From positions 9,645,524 to 9,709,523 of the forward strand of contig OY725488.1 of assembly GCA_963281255.1 (NCBI GenBank): a stretch of 64,000 nucleotides of DNA, given 5' to 3'. Below, one piece after another: positions 1 to 10,725 of the stretch. The notes under the pieces are model-generated. The model was given only the letters and a program-made list of their open reading frames with translations, was not told where the DNA came from and did not search any database. Made by a program: the position numbers and the translations under genes. Numbering within the stretch: the stretch's first letter is position 1; the number at the start of each line of letters is the position of its first letter. The stretch is from Aphrocallistes beatrix. Lineage: Eukaryota > Porifera > Hexactinellida > Sceptrulophora > Aphrocallistidae.

Positions 1-2
1 CA

Positions 3-278
3 TTCAGCAAGGAAGGAACTCTTCTGAGGTGTATCGTAAAAGGTTTGCTTAGAGACGCTAGGTACTTCTGTCTGGATCAACAGCTTCATCTGATTATTTC
101 AGATAGAGGAGATTCTAAAGTGAAAATATTCTCCAATGATGGGAAGTTGTTGAATGAAATATCTCGAAATGAAGGAGAGCTCCGTAATTTGGGCGGTGTA
201 GCAGTGTATCCTCTAGGCTGCATTGTTACAGTGGATAAGAGTCAGCACAGTATGCTGCAAGTTCTCTCTCCTCTCTGA
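3..278 (+). CDS. NHL-repeat protein, C-terminal part, cut by the window edge
   Basis: The frame is open from base 3 to a TGA at 276-278. It encodes the end of an NHL beta-propeller: a YFCLDQQLHLIISDRGDSKV blade is followed by KIFSNDGKLL and a last blade ending LQVLSPL. The same C-terminus recurs near 7.4 kb and 63.9 kb, so this is one member of a local family. NHL propellers usually bind protein or RNA; the ligand here is unknown. The start lies outside the window and no internal methionine is a credible start. Over this part there is no stop or frameshift, but the full gene cannot be judged. Confidence 0.75.
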   Translation, partial: FSKEGTLLRCIVKGLLRDARYFCLDQQLHLIISDRGDSKVKIFSNDGKLLNEISRNEGELRNLGGVAVYPLGCIVTVDKSQHSMLQVLSPL

Positions 279-1073
279 GTTCACAGGAATTTGTTAGAAT
301 TACCTAATTTCTGATTAATTTCTTTTATTATTTACTAGCATTAGCGTTTGGTCCCTCTTCCTTTTTTTGCCTTTACTTCTATGTAATCTTCCCTTTTTGC
401 TATGTCTTCACCTCTTTGTAGTCTCCTATTTTTGTATATTATATACGTGGACTATGCTGATAAAGTATCTGTACTCCCTAATATTCAATGTGAATGATTG
501 AGAATATTATAATTAACACTAAAATTAATAATTCTGAAATTTGTAAGGGGTAAAGTCTTCGTCATTTTAGTCCCTTTAAAGCTGCATCATAGCAAATGTT
601 CAAAATTGTCAAAGCTTTTTCAGATCTCTCAAGATTGATTGCGTCCCAGGAAATGTCTAATAGACTAATTGTGCCATAATAAAGCTCACTTCCCATACTT
701 GTGCCTTGTGGCTTGCAGACACTTGTGTCAACACAGAGTCTCTTATTTTCTAGAGAAGGCATTCTGTTCTTAATAATAATAACAACGAATAACGATGATT
801 CAATAATTGTGTCAGTAGCTCATATTTCTAGCGATGCCCAATGAGACAGAAACTAATTGTCATTTCAGATTTTAAGTTTTTCTAACTATTTCGAGGAGAA
901 ATGTATCGCAAATGCATTGCATATTCTGTAATTATACTGCCATTAATATGTACATCTAAGAATGTATGTGTATTAGGAATCGATACATTATATGAATTTA
1001 TATATATACATATATACATTGTGAAATTCGACATCCTTGATAAGATTCCTCGCATAAACAAAGTTGCATCAGT
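279..1073. other. Intergenic, no gene seen
   Basis: AT-rich sequence between the NHL end and the actin-like pseudogene. A 66-codon minus-strand ORF at 562-762 shows no domain and no paralogue in the other copies of the unit. The 40 bases before the pseudogene match the bases just 3' of the intact actin near 60.0 kb, so the duplication extends slightly past the coding region. Confidence 0.5.
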
Positions 1074-2199
1074 TTAAAAACATATCTTCACGATACTTGG
1101 TCCGTATTCGTCATATTCTTCCTTAGATACACACATTCTCTCGAACTGGACCATGGAGGCTAGAACAGATCCTCCTCTCCGGCTACTGTACCTCCTCTCA
1201 GGATCTGAGAGGACATTGACTTTAGCGTCGGGTGGAGCTAGCTTAGAGATCTCTCTCTCTGAATGCGCTCTCCCATGCCAGGGAAGAGAGTGCTGCCACC
1301 TGACAGGATTATGTTCGCCTACAGATCATGACGGATGTCACTGTCACACTTCACTATGGAGTTGTACGCCAGGTCTTGTATGCCCGCAGCACTGTGTCCG
1401 ATCAGTGATGGTTTGAAAAGAGTTTCAGGACAGCGGAACCTCTCATTGCCTATCGTGATCACACTACCTGCCTCATCCAGCTCGTAGCTCCTCTCCACTT
1501 CTTGCTGCTTACCCATCTCAGTCCCATAATCAAGAGAGACATAGCCTAACTTCTCTTTCATGTCCTGTACTATTTCTCTTTCAGCTGAAGTGTAGGAGGG
1601 ATAACCTCGTTCAAATAAGATTTTAGAGAGATGATCTGTCAGATCACGTCCAGCTATGTCCATCCGTAGTGCAGCCTGTCTAATGGCATGTCCCTTGAAG
1701 ACAGGAACAGTGTGAGTAACTCCTTCTCCTGAGTCGATCACCAACCCAGTGGTTCTACCGTATGCGAAGGCAGCCAGTTCTGAGGTGAGTGCGAGGTGGA
1801 GAGAGGGAGTGTTGAATGTCTCGAACATTATTCGTGTTGTCTTCTCCCGATTGGCTCTAGGGTTGAGAAGTGGTTCCGTGAGCAACACACAGTGCTCTTC
1901 AGGTGCTACACGCAGTTCGTTGTAGAATGCATGATGCCATAACTTCTCCATGTCATCCCATCTGGTTATTATTCCGCACTCGATTGGATACCTCAGACGG
2001 AGCATTCCGCGTTTGGCTTTAGCTTCTTTCCCAAGATATGCATTCTTCATATCTACACCGAACATGGGATGGAGCATGCGTGATCTCCCTACGATTGACG
2101 GGAAGACAGTGTGGGGAGTGAAGTCTCCAGCGAACCCTGCACTGATTGTAGCAGAACCGTTGTCAATTACACGGTTCTATGCTCTTCTTCTTCTGCCAT
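1074..2199 (-). pseudogene. Actin-like pseudogene
   Basis: This aligns end to end with the intact actin at 60050-61171 but is broken in at least three places. Near the N-terminus (about 2180) one base is missing and an extra GAA-type codon is present. At about 1319 a Leu-Tyr-Ala stretch has become Leu-stop-Ala. Near 1255 a CT-rich run is two bases longer than in the intact copy. The middle, about 250 codons, is still open and keeps actin hallmarks such as [24 protein letters not shown] and [12 protein letters not shown]. Identity to the intact copy is very high, so inactivation looks recent. Stop-codon or frameshift errors in assembly are an alternative but three independent lesions make that unlikely. 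Confidence 0.9.
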
Positions 2200-2560
2200 C
2201 CACGCGGCTGTATTGCTACTGACTCAATAAATATCTAGATTTTCTTTTAAAGTTATCACACAGTATAAATTCAACAAATTCTATTCACTAATTGTAAATA
2301 ACACAACACACAAATATATACACGTGTTGAATTGCATTATTTAGCAAAAAAGAAGATTGTTTGATAAGCTAAACGCTTTTAATATCGCTCTTAATGCTCA
2401 AAGTTTTGCCTTAACATATACGTATTAAATTTTATTTATTTAGTATACGCGTATTCGAGTTCATATAATGTATTTCTTTTTGTGATACTCGTTCCTTTCT
2501 AATTTTAATTCATTTTAAATTACTCATTTCTCCATCATTGTCATTCCTAGTTCTCTTTAA
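2200..2560. promoter_or_regulatory. Shared 5' spacer between actin-like gene and unit X
   Basis: About 360 AT-rich bases lie between the divergent starts of the actin-like pseudogene (minus) and unit X (plus). The same spacer recurs almost unchanged at 61172-61526 beside the intact actin. It is a divergent arrangement, so it probably held promoters for both; no unambiguous TATA box is visible. The role is inferred from position. Confidence 0.4.
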
Positions 2561-3423
2561 ATGTCTCAGGCGGAGGATGAGAACAAACTTGGCGGGATTT
2601 GCCTGTAGAGATCCAAAAGCAGTTTCGCGCAGTGAAGAATTGTCTGACTCCTACTGGACTCTCTTCTACCTGCTGATGACACTCCGGGATCTGAACACGG
2701 CGAACAAGATCTGCACATGTTTCTTAAGTCCACGTCCTAGTCCGCGAGTGGAAGCTGCCGCGACAGAGAACGAGGGGCTCCTCACTAGCTGCTCCTCTGC
2801 TCTGCCTTGTTCCTCCTAAACTTAGCTAAACTAGAGCTCTACTAGAGCCTAAACTAGAGCTCTGGTTCATGATAAGCGCGTGGCTCCAGAGTCCTCGCTG
2901 GAGCTTCTGCTCCTCTCCAGCTGCTGCAGACCTCATTGCTGTTCTGCAGCAGGAGAACTCCAGTCTGCTCTGTGACAGATCTGTCGGAGCCTTTCTGTCT
3001 GCTGATACATATGCTCTGGTGAGACTGCTGTCTATCTACGCAGACCGACACTGTCTTGTCTTCTTCCCCGAGGAATTCTTCTATCTCTCCTCCTACCTGC
3101 TGGAGGTGTACGGATGCTTCCCGTCTGTGTTCTCCACGGAGGAGAATGCATTCAGACACGCCTGCAGACTGATACGGCGCTCTGTCAGGAATTCTGTCAG
3201 AGCTTCTCATCAGTCTCCTCGAAGAGATGGGAAGGGTCGACATCTCCATGGAGAAGATGACGGACGAGTGAACGACTCAATCCACTTCATCTTCGAGCAT
3301 TCCGCAGTCCCGCTCTCCTTCCATGGGAAGGACGATCCCAATCCTCACAGCTCCTCCACCAACTCCAGCTCTTCGAGGGGAAGGACAGTCCAGGGATGGA
3401 GAGTACTCCTTTGTCTGTCCTAG
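2561..3423 (+). pseudogene. Unit X, copy 1: degenerate GC-rich coding unit, family not recognised
   Basis: GC-rich, coding-like sequence runs from an ATG (MSQAED) to a TAG. It is open only in pieces, with several frame changes. Recognisable stretches include SYWTLFYLLMTLRDLNTA, LLSIYADRHCLVFFPEEFF, FRHACRLIRR and, in another frame, ELLISLLEEMGRVDISMEKM. The same stretches recur in copies at 4963-5779, 15893-16091 and 61527-62128. Alignment implies a lost parental protein of roughly 250-300 residues rich in helix, ending near EEKDSPGMESTSLSQN. I do not recognise the family. Every copy here has stops or frame changes, so all four look like pseudogenes. Confidence 0.6.
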
Positions 3424-3488
3424 ATCTATCTGAAGGATCTCTATACTGTGAAGGGAGCGAATCCAATTTATTGAGTAAATTTGTATAC

Positions 3489-3811
3489 CGTATTTCCCTG
3501 AATAAGCGCCGGGGCTCGAATAAGCGTTGAACGCCGGTGCATTTTAGTTCTCTGACCATCATATCAAACTAGTATTCTCAGTAGTGGCATAGATACAAAT
3601 GCTCTTTTAAACATTACATTATCCTTTTTAATAGAACTAGCATTCTCAGTTGTGGTAAAAATAAAAGTGCCAGTCAATGTAGTAAACAAAAAAAAAAGAG
3701 CGCCGGGTCAAATAGCGAATGAAAAAAATAAGCGCCGGGGCTTGAATAAGCGCCGAGTCTAAAGGGTGCACGAAATAAATAAGCGCCCGGGCGCTTATTC
3801 GAAGCAATACG
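3489..3811. mobile_element. MITE with AAGCGCCGGGGC-type inverted ends
   Basis: The left end reads CGTATTTCCCTGAATAAGCG. The right end in reverse complement reads CGTATTGCTTCGAATAAGCG. The motif AATAAGCGCCGGGGC recurs inside both ends, as usual for subterminal binding repeats. There is no coding capacity. It separates unit X from the following NHL gene; that gap carries different sequence in the other copies of the unit. A clear target duplication was not found. Confidence 0.6.
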
Positions 3812-3928
3812 ATATCTTATGTTTGACTTTTTGTTTAATATTTTTAAATTCTATTTTTGAATATGTATACTATCTCTGAATAATTTGAATCGTTTAATCT
3901 GTGATTAGAATTGAACAGTGAAGAGAGA

Positions 3929-4794
3929 ATGGCGGGAGAAGATTCAGGATCTGGTTCTGTTTGTCTATTCCCTGTGAGTAACAAACTCCAGGCTAGAATG
4001 AATGTGTTGAAGGAAGTTATTGAAAATCAGAAGTTAGAAGTGAGGAGAATTGGAGGAGAAATGAGATGTCTCATTGAGAGGAAAGAAAATGAAATTATCA
4101 AAGAATTGGACTCCATTTGGAATGAAGCGAATGCTAGCGTTGACAGAAAGAAAGCAGGCCTTCTGAAAAGTATTGGAGAGATAGAAAAGCGAAATAAAGA
4201 AATGAAGAAAAACTATGACGAAATGAAACAATTCTGAAATTGAACGAATCCACTGAGAAGAAAGAAAAGTCTAAATCTTATGATTTTCTTCTCGGAGGTA
4301 TCTGTACAGATAATATTCATATTTATGTCGGTCAATGGAATGGAATGAATATAATAGTGTTAACTCTAGACTCAATTGAAGAAAACAGAATATCTCTCAA
4401 GAATGAATTCTGTAAACAAGTTACTGAAATCAGAGATATATCTCTATCTCAAGAATTATTTTACATTTTGCTAATCAATACAGAATTTCCAATTCAAGTA
4501 TTTTCTAGAGAAGGCATTCTGACAAGATGTGTTGTTAAGAAAGATTGCATTAACGATGCTTATTGTTTCTGTCTAAATCAGCAACACAACATCTTAGTAG
4601 CAGACTATGGAGACTCTAAAGTGAATATATTTTCCAATGAAGGGAAGCTACTCACTCAGTTCGGTGAGGAAGGATCTGAGAAAGGACAGTTCTCTAGTCT
4701 TATTGGTATTTCTCTTTTTCAGCATAATTGTATCATTACAACAAATTGTGTAAAGAAGCGAGACAAACTTCAAATTTTCTCTCCTATTTATTGA
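3929..4794 (+). pseudogene. NHL family member B: coiled coil plus NHL blades, one frame change
   Basis: The start is the ATG after AACAGTGAAGAGAGA, a leader shared with the copies at 6801 and 62754. The first 100 residues are a helical, charged coiled coil (SNKLQARMNVLKEV, IERKENEIIKELDSIW, GEIEKRNKEMKKNY). It hits a TGA at 4235-4237. A second open frame follows directly with NHL blades (DNIHIYVGQW, YCFCLNQQHNILVADYGDSK, KGQFSSLIGISLF) and stops at 4792-4794. The family normally joins these two parts, and the blades between them found in other members are missing. One frame change plus an internal deletion is the simplest reading; a tiny intron is possible but no good splice pair is visible. 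Confidence 0.7.
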
Positions 4795-4962
4795 ATAATA
4801 AAGTTTTGTCATAACTTATTTCAAACTTTATTTATTTTCTATGTTCTAGCTCTTATCATGTTCTCGTATTTATTTTGGTAATACTACGACGTATTTATTT
4901 TCTAATTTTAATTCATTTATTATTACTCATTTCTCTATCGATATCATTATGGTTCTTTTTAA

Positions 4963-5779
4963 ATGTCTCAGACGTAGGCCGAGATCAGACTTGGCGGTTC
5001 TCCTGTGGAGATCCATAGCAGTCCTGATCAGTGAGGAAGTTCATGTCTGACTGTCATCACCAGGTGGAAACCTGGTGATGACACTCCAGGACCAGAACAC
5101 GGTGCACAAGCTCTGCACATGTCTCTGGAGTCCACGTCCTTGTCCGCAGGGGAAGCTGCCGCACAGAACAACGAGGTACTCCTCACAGGCTCCTCCTCAA
5201 CTTATCCTGCACGCGCTCTGGATCATGACAAGCGCGTGACTCCAGAGTCCTCGCTGGAGCTTCTCTCCTCTCCCAGCTGCTCAGACCTCACTGCTGTTCT
5301 GAGCAGAGAAGATGGGTTGGCGCCCACTGCCATCGTCCCAGTCTGCTCTGGGACAGATCCGCTGTCTGAGCTCTGCCTCCTTCCTTTTCTCTCCCGACTC
5401 TCTCCACTGCTGGAGTGGGACCTGGTGGTGAACTCCTCTGCTCTGCTGCCTGGTGGCACAGGTGGAGAGGAGGTGAAACATGTGCGCTGTTGAGTCTGCT
5501 GCTGTCTATGCAGACCAGCATTGTCTGGACTTCTTCCCCGAGGTGTTTTTCCATGAACTCTTCTCCTATCTTCCCCGCACTCCCACCTGCAGGAAGTGCA
5601 CGTGATGGTGTTCAGACGCTTGTGGGCTGTGTTCTCCCAGGAGGAGGACGGATTCAGACACGCCTGCAGATTGATACGTGCTCCGCCTGGAATGCTGTTT
5701 CAGAGCTTCTCATCAGTCTCCTCGAGGTGATGGACAGACCAAGGATGGAGGCACATCTTTGTCACATAACCTGTCCTAG
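4963..5779 (+). pseudogene. Unit X, copy 2 (degenerate)
   Basis: It begins ATGTCTCAGA and ends TGTCCTAG like the other X copies. A stop appears four codons in. The longest open pieces are 5119-5493 (ESTSLSAGEAAAQNNEVLL) and 5415-5789. A readable stretch VMVFRRLWAVFSQEEDGFRH continues to ACRLIR and preserves a block that is altered in copy 1. Frames change several times. No actin-like gene stands upstream of this copy. Confidence 0.55.
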
Positions 5780-6401
5780 ATCAATCTGAAAGGGATCTCT
5801 GTACTTAAGAGAGCGATCACATTCATTGAACTGTAAAATCTTATATTCAACTTGTTTGTTTGTTTACTATTTTAAAATTCTTGTAGTATATTTAGAAACT
5901 TTGATATAATATATTTTTCTTATTTTCCACCATTTATATTATTGCAAATCTCTCTATCGACACCATTACTAGCTTCTTTTTAATGTCTTGTCTATTCAGG
6001 GTATAATCCAATACAGAGTTGGTATCGTTTCCACTTTTCAGTGCCGATCTGAACCCGAAATAAATCCGTTTTGAGTTTAAGCCCGACTATATTCTATTCA
6101 GAGTAAATTCAATATCCTCGATTGAAAGATTAAGTTGTAGTCATGAAACACTGATATGAATTCTATTTTTAGTTCATTGTTGAAAGTACATCAATAACTG
6201 CAGCTCTAAACTAGATTGAAGTTGAACCTTACCTGAACCTGGATCTGAATCTGATTCCAACTCTGGTCTAATGATTTGCTCAAATCAGGAAATGACTGTG
6301 ATATGACAAAGGCTCAAAAAGTGGCACTGGTAAATATGTGAGTTTCATGTTAAATTACCTCTTGATTGTGAGACATTATTTGTATGTCTATGTATATAGT
6401 A
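5780..6401. repeat. Conserved spacer between X and NHL genes
   Basis: From about 5960 to 6340 the sequence matches 16190-16560 and 62280-62640, including shared blocks around CCGAAATAAATCCGTTTTGAG and TTACCTGAACCTGGATCTGA. It always lies between unit X and the NHL gene. Reading frames are closed in all three copies. It is part of the amplified unit; no RNA gene or coding exon could be recognised. Confidence 0.55.
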
Positions 6402-6739
6402 CAGTAAACCCTCGATTATCCGAACACCTTGGGAAATTGAAGGCGGTTAAGTTTTCAAATAAGTTTAAGTTTGTTTAGGTAGAAGAAGTAATGCAAGTTA
6501 GCTTCTATATCTAGGCAATTATGTTTAAATTGTATCATAGACCCAATTTAATTGGAGTGGAAGTACCATAATAATTGTATCCTCGAGAAATATTATGCGA
6601 CACAGAAATAGAAATAGTCGATTGCAATCTACTAATACATACAAGATAAAGAGTACCGGTTTTAAACAAATTTTAACCAAAAATTTAAAGAGTAAAGCGA
6701 GACTCAGACTCGACTGTTCGGATAATCCAGGGTTTACTG
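6402..6739. mobile_element. Pogo/Tigger-like MITE, 338 bases, TA target duplication
   Basis: The left end is CAGTAAACCCTCGATTATCC and the right end is its reverse complement (GGATAATCCAGGGTTTACTG, one mismatch). TA dinucleotides flank both ends. The terminus resembles the pogo/Tigger consensus. No transposase is encoded; the 61-codon ORF inside is not credible. It sits just 5' of NHL member C. Confidence 0.8.
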
Positions 6740-6800
6740 TATTATCTCTGATTAATCTAAATCGTTTAATTTGTGATTAGAATTGAGCAGTGAAGAGAGA

Positions 6801-7401
6801 ATGGCAGAAGCAGATTCAGGATCTGGTCCTGTTAGTCTATTCCCTGTGAGTAACAAGCTCCAGGCTAGAATGAATCTGTTGAAGGAAGTTATTGAGAATC
6901 AGAAGTTGGAGGTGAGGAGAATTGGAAGAGAAATGAGAAGTCTCATTGAGAAGAAACATGGACAGAAAGGAAATTAATTTTCTTCACTCAGAATCTGATT
7001 GAAGAAAAACAGATAACTTTAAATCCTCAATCATGTAAAGCAGAATCGAATCTCAGAGATATGGCCCTAGCTCAAGAGGAGTACCATGTTCTACTATTTG
7101 AGACAGAATATCCCATCCAGACATTCAGCAAGGAAGGAACTCTTACGAGGTGTATTGTCCATAAAAATCTGATCTGAGACAGCTGCTACTTCTGTCTGGA
7201 TCAACAGCTTCATCTGATCGTTTCAGATAGAGGAGATTCTAAAGTGAAAATATTCTCCAATGACGGGAAGCTACTGAATGAGATATCTCGATATGAAGGA
7301 GAGTTCACTGAGTTAGCTGGAGTAGCAGTGTATCAACTAGGCTTTGTTGTTACAGTGGACAGGAGTCAGAACAATATGCTGCAAGCTTTCTCTACTCTCT
7401 G
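6801..7401 (+). pseudogene. NHL family member C (deleted and broken)
   Basis: It starts MAEADSGSGPVSLFPVSNKL, the best-preserved family N-terminus, and stays open for 58 codons through IEKKHGQKGN. The rest of the coiled coil and most blades are missing. The last blades resume near 7015 (NPQSCKAESNLRDMALAQEE) and run to a TGA at 7399-7401. One in-frame TGA interrupts KNLI-DSCYFCLDQQLH where member M has an arginine. It is a pseudogene with a large internal deletion. Confidence 0.8.
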
Positions 7402-7692
7402 AGTTCAACCAATAGTGAATGACGAATTATTGATTTTTATGCCTACTTTAAATTTTTAAATTTTTTTACATTTCCTTTTTAGAATTCTAATTTTTCGTGA
7501 ATATTATTATTCCCATGATATTCTCAGGAGTAACCTTTGCCTGATTTAACTGAATTAGTACTAACGGAGATGAAATTAGTAATTATTAATTAAATCTTGA
7601 TGTGATGTCATGGTTCGTTAATTTTTATTTAACGACTGATACATCTCTGTCAGTAGTTAAGGTTACCTCTGCACAGATAACTTTTTTTATTC

Positions 7693-8266
7693 TTGTACAT
7701 CTTTCAAAAAAGAGAAATTGACGTAGAAAATTTAATTATTTTTAATCTGACACAATGGACTGGGAGTTCCAAAGCTAAGCGGAAGCTAGCGAGCGATGAG
7801 CTGGCCAGGAATGCTCCCGAGTTCTTGGCCGATTCGATGGAGAAGGCACTCAGTGGTGTGAAGGTGGAGGAGGCGGAGGAGACAACCACCTCCCTCCTGC
7901 TGCCCCCGCAACACGCAGAGGGGAGGACCCGGAAGACATCTTCCTCCTGGAGGAGCTGCTGCCCGAAGGAGTCCTCGACTCCGTGTCCAGCTACGCACGA
8001 GATATCCAAAACCCCGGACCTGATAAGCTGGAGCAGTGGGGGCAAGAGTGTAGTAGATAAAGTATGTGATCACCATTCACTCCAGCATGGGGAGCATTCT
8101 CCCTCGCATCCTGAACAAAACACTACGCATCTTACCCACGAAGCTCCAGACTAGAATGAATCTGCTGAAGGAAGTGATTGAGAGTCAGAAGTTGGAAGTG
8201 AGGAGAATTGGAGGAGAAATGAGAAGTCTCATCGTTGCATGGTTGTTGCCTATTATCGAAATTTAG
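7693..8266 (+). pseudogene. Chimeric fragment: unknown GC-rich coding piece fused to an NHL-family coiled coil
   Basis: From about 7765 to 8120 the base composition turns GC-rich and coding-like. One frame reads SKAKRKLASDELARNAPEFL, another DPEDIFLLEELLPEGVLDSV, and a third ITIHSSMGSILPRILNKTL. At about 8140 it joins LQTRMNLLKEVIESQKLEVR, the family coiled coil, which runs to about 8235 and then breaks off. The 5' source is not recognised. It looks like a recombination product or two decayed fragments in contact. No single frame spans it, so a functional protein is unlikely. Confidence 0.45.
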
Positions 8267-8772
8267 ACAATATGTGTTTAATGGTTTCCCCAAGCTTTTT
8301 CAGTTCAGTGTTGGATGAGATATTATATGTACAGTCTTAACAAGGGCATTCGTTGATCATGAGAAAGATCGCAATCCAGATCTTAGCTGCTCTTACGAAC
8401 AGCTATTCCGGTCAAGTTCAAAATTTCAAAGGACCTAGTACCCTGTTACTTCTTTGTTTTGTCTAAAATAAGAGATCTGATTCGTGGGATATGTTTGAGT
8501 CACCAGAAGCTGCGTGAGGCCTACAGACCACTTTGAGACCTTCAGTGACACAGTGGTGTGATCTCATAAAAGTGGTTTGGAAGGATTAAACTTTGTATAC
8601 AAACTAGGGTGAATACTTTGAAAAACTGTAAAGGTTTAATTTTGAAATAATTAATACTTTCACGTGGCTAGAGACTTTCCGCGTTCTCCTCGAAAATAAG
8701 TTTTAAAGTAATTTCTTTTTATATTCATAACAAATGTATTATACTTTTCTGAGTAAATCCTAGCATTTTTTA
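8267..8772. other. Intergenic, no gene seen
   Basis: Mixed-composition sequence with short closed frames between the chimeric fragment and the intact NHL gene. No terminal inverted repeats, splice-compatible exon or RNA fold was recognised. Confidence 0.4.
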
Positions 8773-9669
8773 ATGAGAAAGATGGCCAGCAACACAAACT
8801 CTGTAGAGGGACATTCAGAATACCTCTTCAATTACTTAATAACCATTGACCTTAATGAAGAAGGAAGTCGTTATCTTGAAAAGTTCCTTTATTTAGCTAT
8901 AGATCAATTTACTGACCACATTTATATACTTATAATCAACGAGGAACCTGGATCTGGGAATCTGTCTGTCTTCTCTCAGTCTGGAAAGTGGCTAAGATCG
9001 TTCATAAACGAGAAGACGGAGTCTACATATTACGGTATGGCAATACATAGAAATAGTATCTATCTAGTTTTAGGGTTATCCTGCTTTCAACATTTCAAAG
9101 TATCAGATTCTATTAGTCTCATTGGTAGCAAGAATGATAAAGGCTCTGGTATTGGGGAGTTCATGGAACCAAAACAACTTGATATTTCTAATGAAGGAGA
9201 TCTGTTTGTTGCAGACTTTGGTAATAATCGTGTACAAATTCTGGATTGCAATCTTCAATACAAAAGACACATTTCGCATCACTCCATGCTAAAACCATGT
9301 GACATCAAACTGACACCAGATGAGGTTTATGTGTTAGGAGATAGTCCAGAACAATCCACTCACTACATTCACGTTTTCACTCACATGGGTGATAAATTAC
9401 GTTCTGTCATCTTGAATGGGATCCCGAATAGTATGCGATGTAGCTCATTTTGTGTGGACACTTGTGGAAACATTATTATAATTGATGATGTAACTTCCCA
9501 AATCAAATTCTTCGCGAAAGAAGAAAATCTCTGTGAAACAATGGCTATAACTGGCAGGTTCTCGAGTGAGTACAAGCATCCCATCGGAGTAGCTTGGATG
9601 ATCAATCAGAAATTAGTTGTTTTATCAAAGTATTTTAATGATATACTTGAAATATATTCTTATATTTGA
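8773..9669 (+). CDS. NHL-repeat beta-propeller protein, intact
   Basis: This is a 298-residue single-exon gene. The start is the first ATG (MRKMASNTNS); a second in-frame ATG follows three codons later. There is no RING, B-box or coiled coil, so the protein is almost all propeller. Blades are visible at about 42-65 (LAIDQFTDHIYILI), 139-165 (EPKQLDISNEGDLFVADFGN then NRVQILD), 180-200 (PCDIKLTPDEVYVL), 228-252 (CVDTCGNIIIIDD) and 270-297. No signal peptide or membrane segment is present, so it is likely cytoplasmic. Its closest relative here is the pseudogene at 11711-12565. The role is unknown; NHL propellers generally bind protein or RNA. Confidence 0.85.
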   Translation: MRKMASNTNSVEGHSEYLFNYLITIDLNEEGSRYLEKFLYLAIDQFTDHIYILIINEEPGSGNLSVFSQSGKWLRSFINEKTESTYYGMAIHRNSIYLVLGLSCFQHFKVSDSISLIGSKNDKGSGIGEFMEPKQLDISNEGDLFVADFGNNRVQILDCNLQYKRHISHHSMLKPCDIKLTPDEVYVLGDSPEQSTHYIHVFTHMGDKLRSVILNGIPNSMRCSSFCVDTCGNIIIIDDVTSQIKFFAKEENLCETMAITGRFSSEYKHPIGVAWMINQKLVVLSKYFNDILEIYSYI

Positions 9670-9835
9670 TGCATTAAAACTGTCTAAATGCCTCATATTT
9701 ATCAAACAACTGCATATGCTAGAACCTGCATAAATCGATACTCAATGGGGCAAAAGATGTCGGATTATGTACCACGAATTTGCGTGTGTGCAGTTCATGG
9801 GGGGATTGAACAAAGTCGGATTTTTGATGTTGTAC

Positions 9836-10427
9836 CAGGGGCGGATACAGGGGGGGTCCAGGGGGGCCATGGCCCCCCCTGAAAATATTGAGAATTGATC
9901 TACGGGGGAGCTATTTGGGCCTAGCCCCCCAGATTTGTGAACTTTAGCCCTCAATTATATGAGTTTATTTTCTCAATTCCAATGATATCTACTAAGATAC
10001 TTCTTTCTTCAATTCAATTATTCCGTGTTTAATGATTTCATCAGATCTGATTTACATTAACCCATAAGTGTAACAATTATTCCTTTATTTGAGACGAATA
10101 CTCCAACATTAGCTTCGAGTTTCCATTTAGATTCAATTGAGGTGAAAACTTGAGTATGCTATTTTTGTTTTAGTCGTGTTCTTTTTATATTTCTAGGTAT
10201 ATTTCAGTGCTTTCTTCACTAATAAAATGAGTATTGAAATCCGGTTTAACGCTTGTGATGAATTGGTGCGAAGCACAAAGTGGTAATCAGGTGACAGGAA
10301 GGAAATTCAAATCCCGTATGAGATTTGATAAGAATTGCTGCACATTGATATTTGACCACCTAAAGTTAATAAATTTACTCCGCTCGCTCAGGACCCCTCC
10401 AATCCGAAATCCTGGCTGCGCCCACTG
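9836..10427. mobile_element. hAT-like non-autonomous element (CAGGGGCGGATACAGG family)
   Basis: The left end CAGGGGCGGATACAGGGGGG and the right end (reverse complement CAGTGGGCGCAGCCAGGATT) look like loose hAT-type inverted ends. Relatives lie reversed at 41083-41446 and partly at 52935-53152; all share GATGAATTGG and ATATTTGACCACC blocks or the terminal block. The flanking 8-mers do not match, so the boundaries are uncertain. The ORFs inside (10234-10482 and its antisense) are not credible. Confidence 0.5.
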
Positions 10428-10725
10428 CTTAAGAGAAGGGAGGTTCACCTCTGCATTCCTCTGCAAATTCATAGCAGGATAGAGTTCTCCAAATGTGTCC
10501 TATGACTTGTGTACCAGTGGCATAGTTTAAACCCCACGCTTGCCACAGGAATGTGTTGCGTCATTTTCCAAGTCATTTTCAATGGGGAAGCCATATAAGT
10601 TTGGGGTTACAACTATAAATAGAAAAATCCCAAATGCTTCAAGGGTTTTTAATATATAAATAAGAAAATATATATTTAATTAAATTTAGATATAAAAAGC
10701 GACCAGAACAAACAGCCAGTTGCTA

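Noticed and set aside
562..762. 66-codon minus-strand ORF
   Set aside because: No domain, no paralogue, ordinary intergenic composition.
1153..2222. Plus-strand ORFs opposite the actin pseudogene
   Set aside because: They are antisense shadows of actin codons; the same shadows occur at 60.2-61.2 kb.
2854..3562. Minus-strand ORFs over unit X
   Set aside because: Antisense shadows of GC-rich coding sequence; the shared blocks across copies fit the plus strand.
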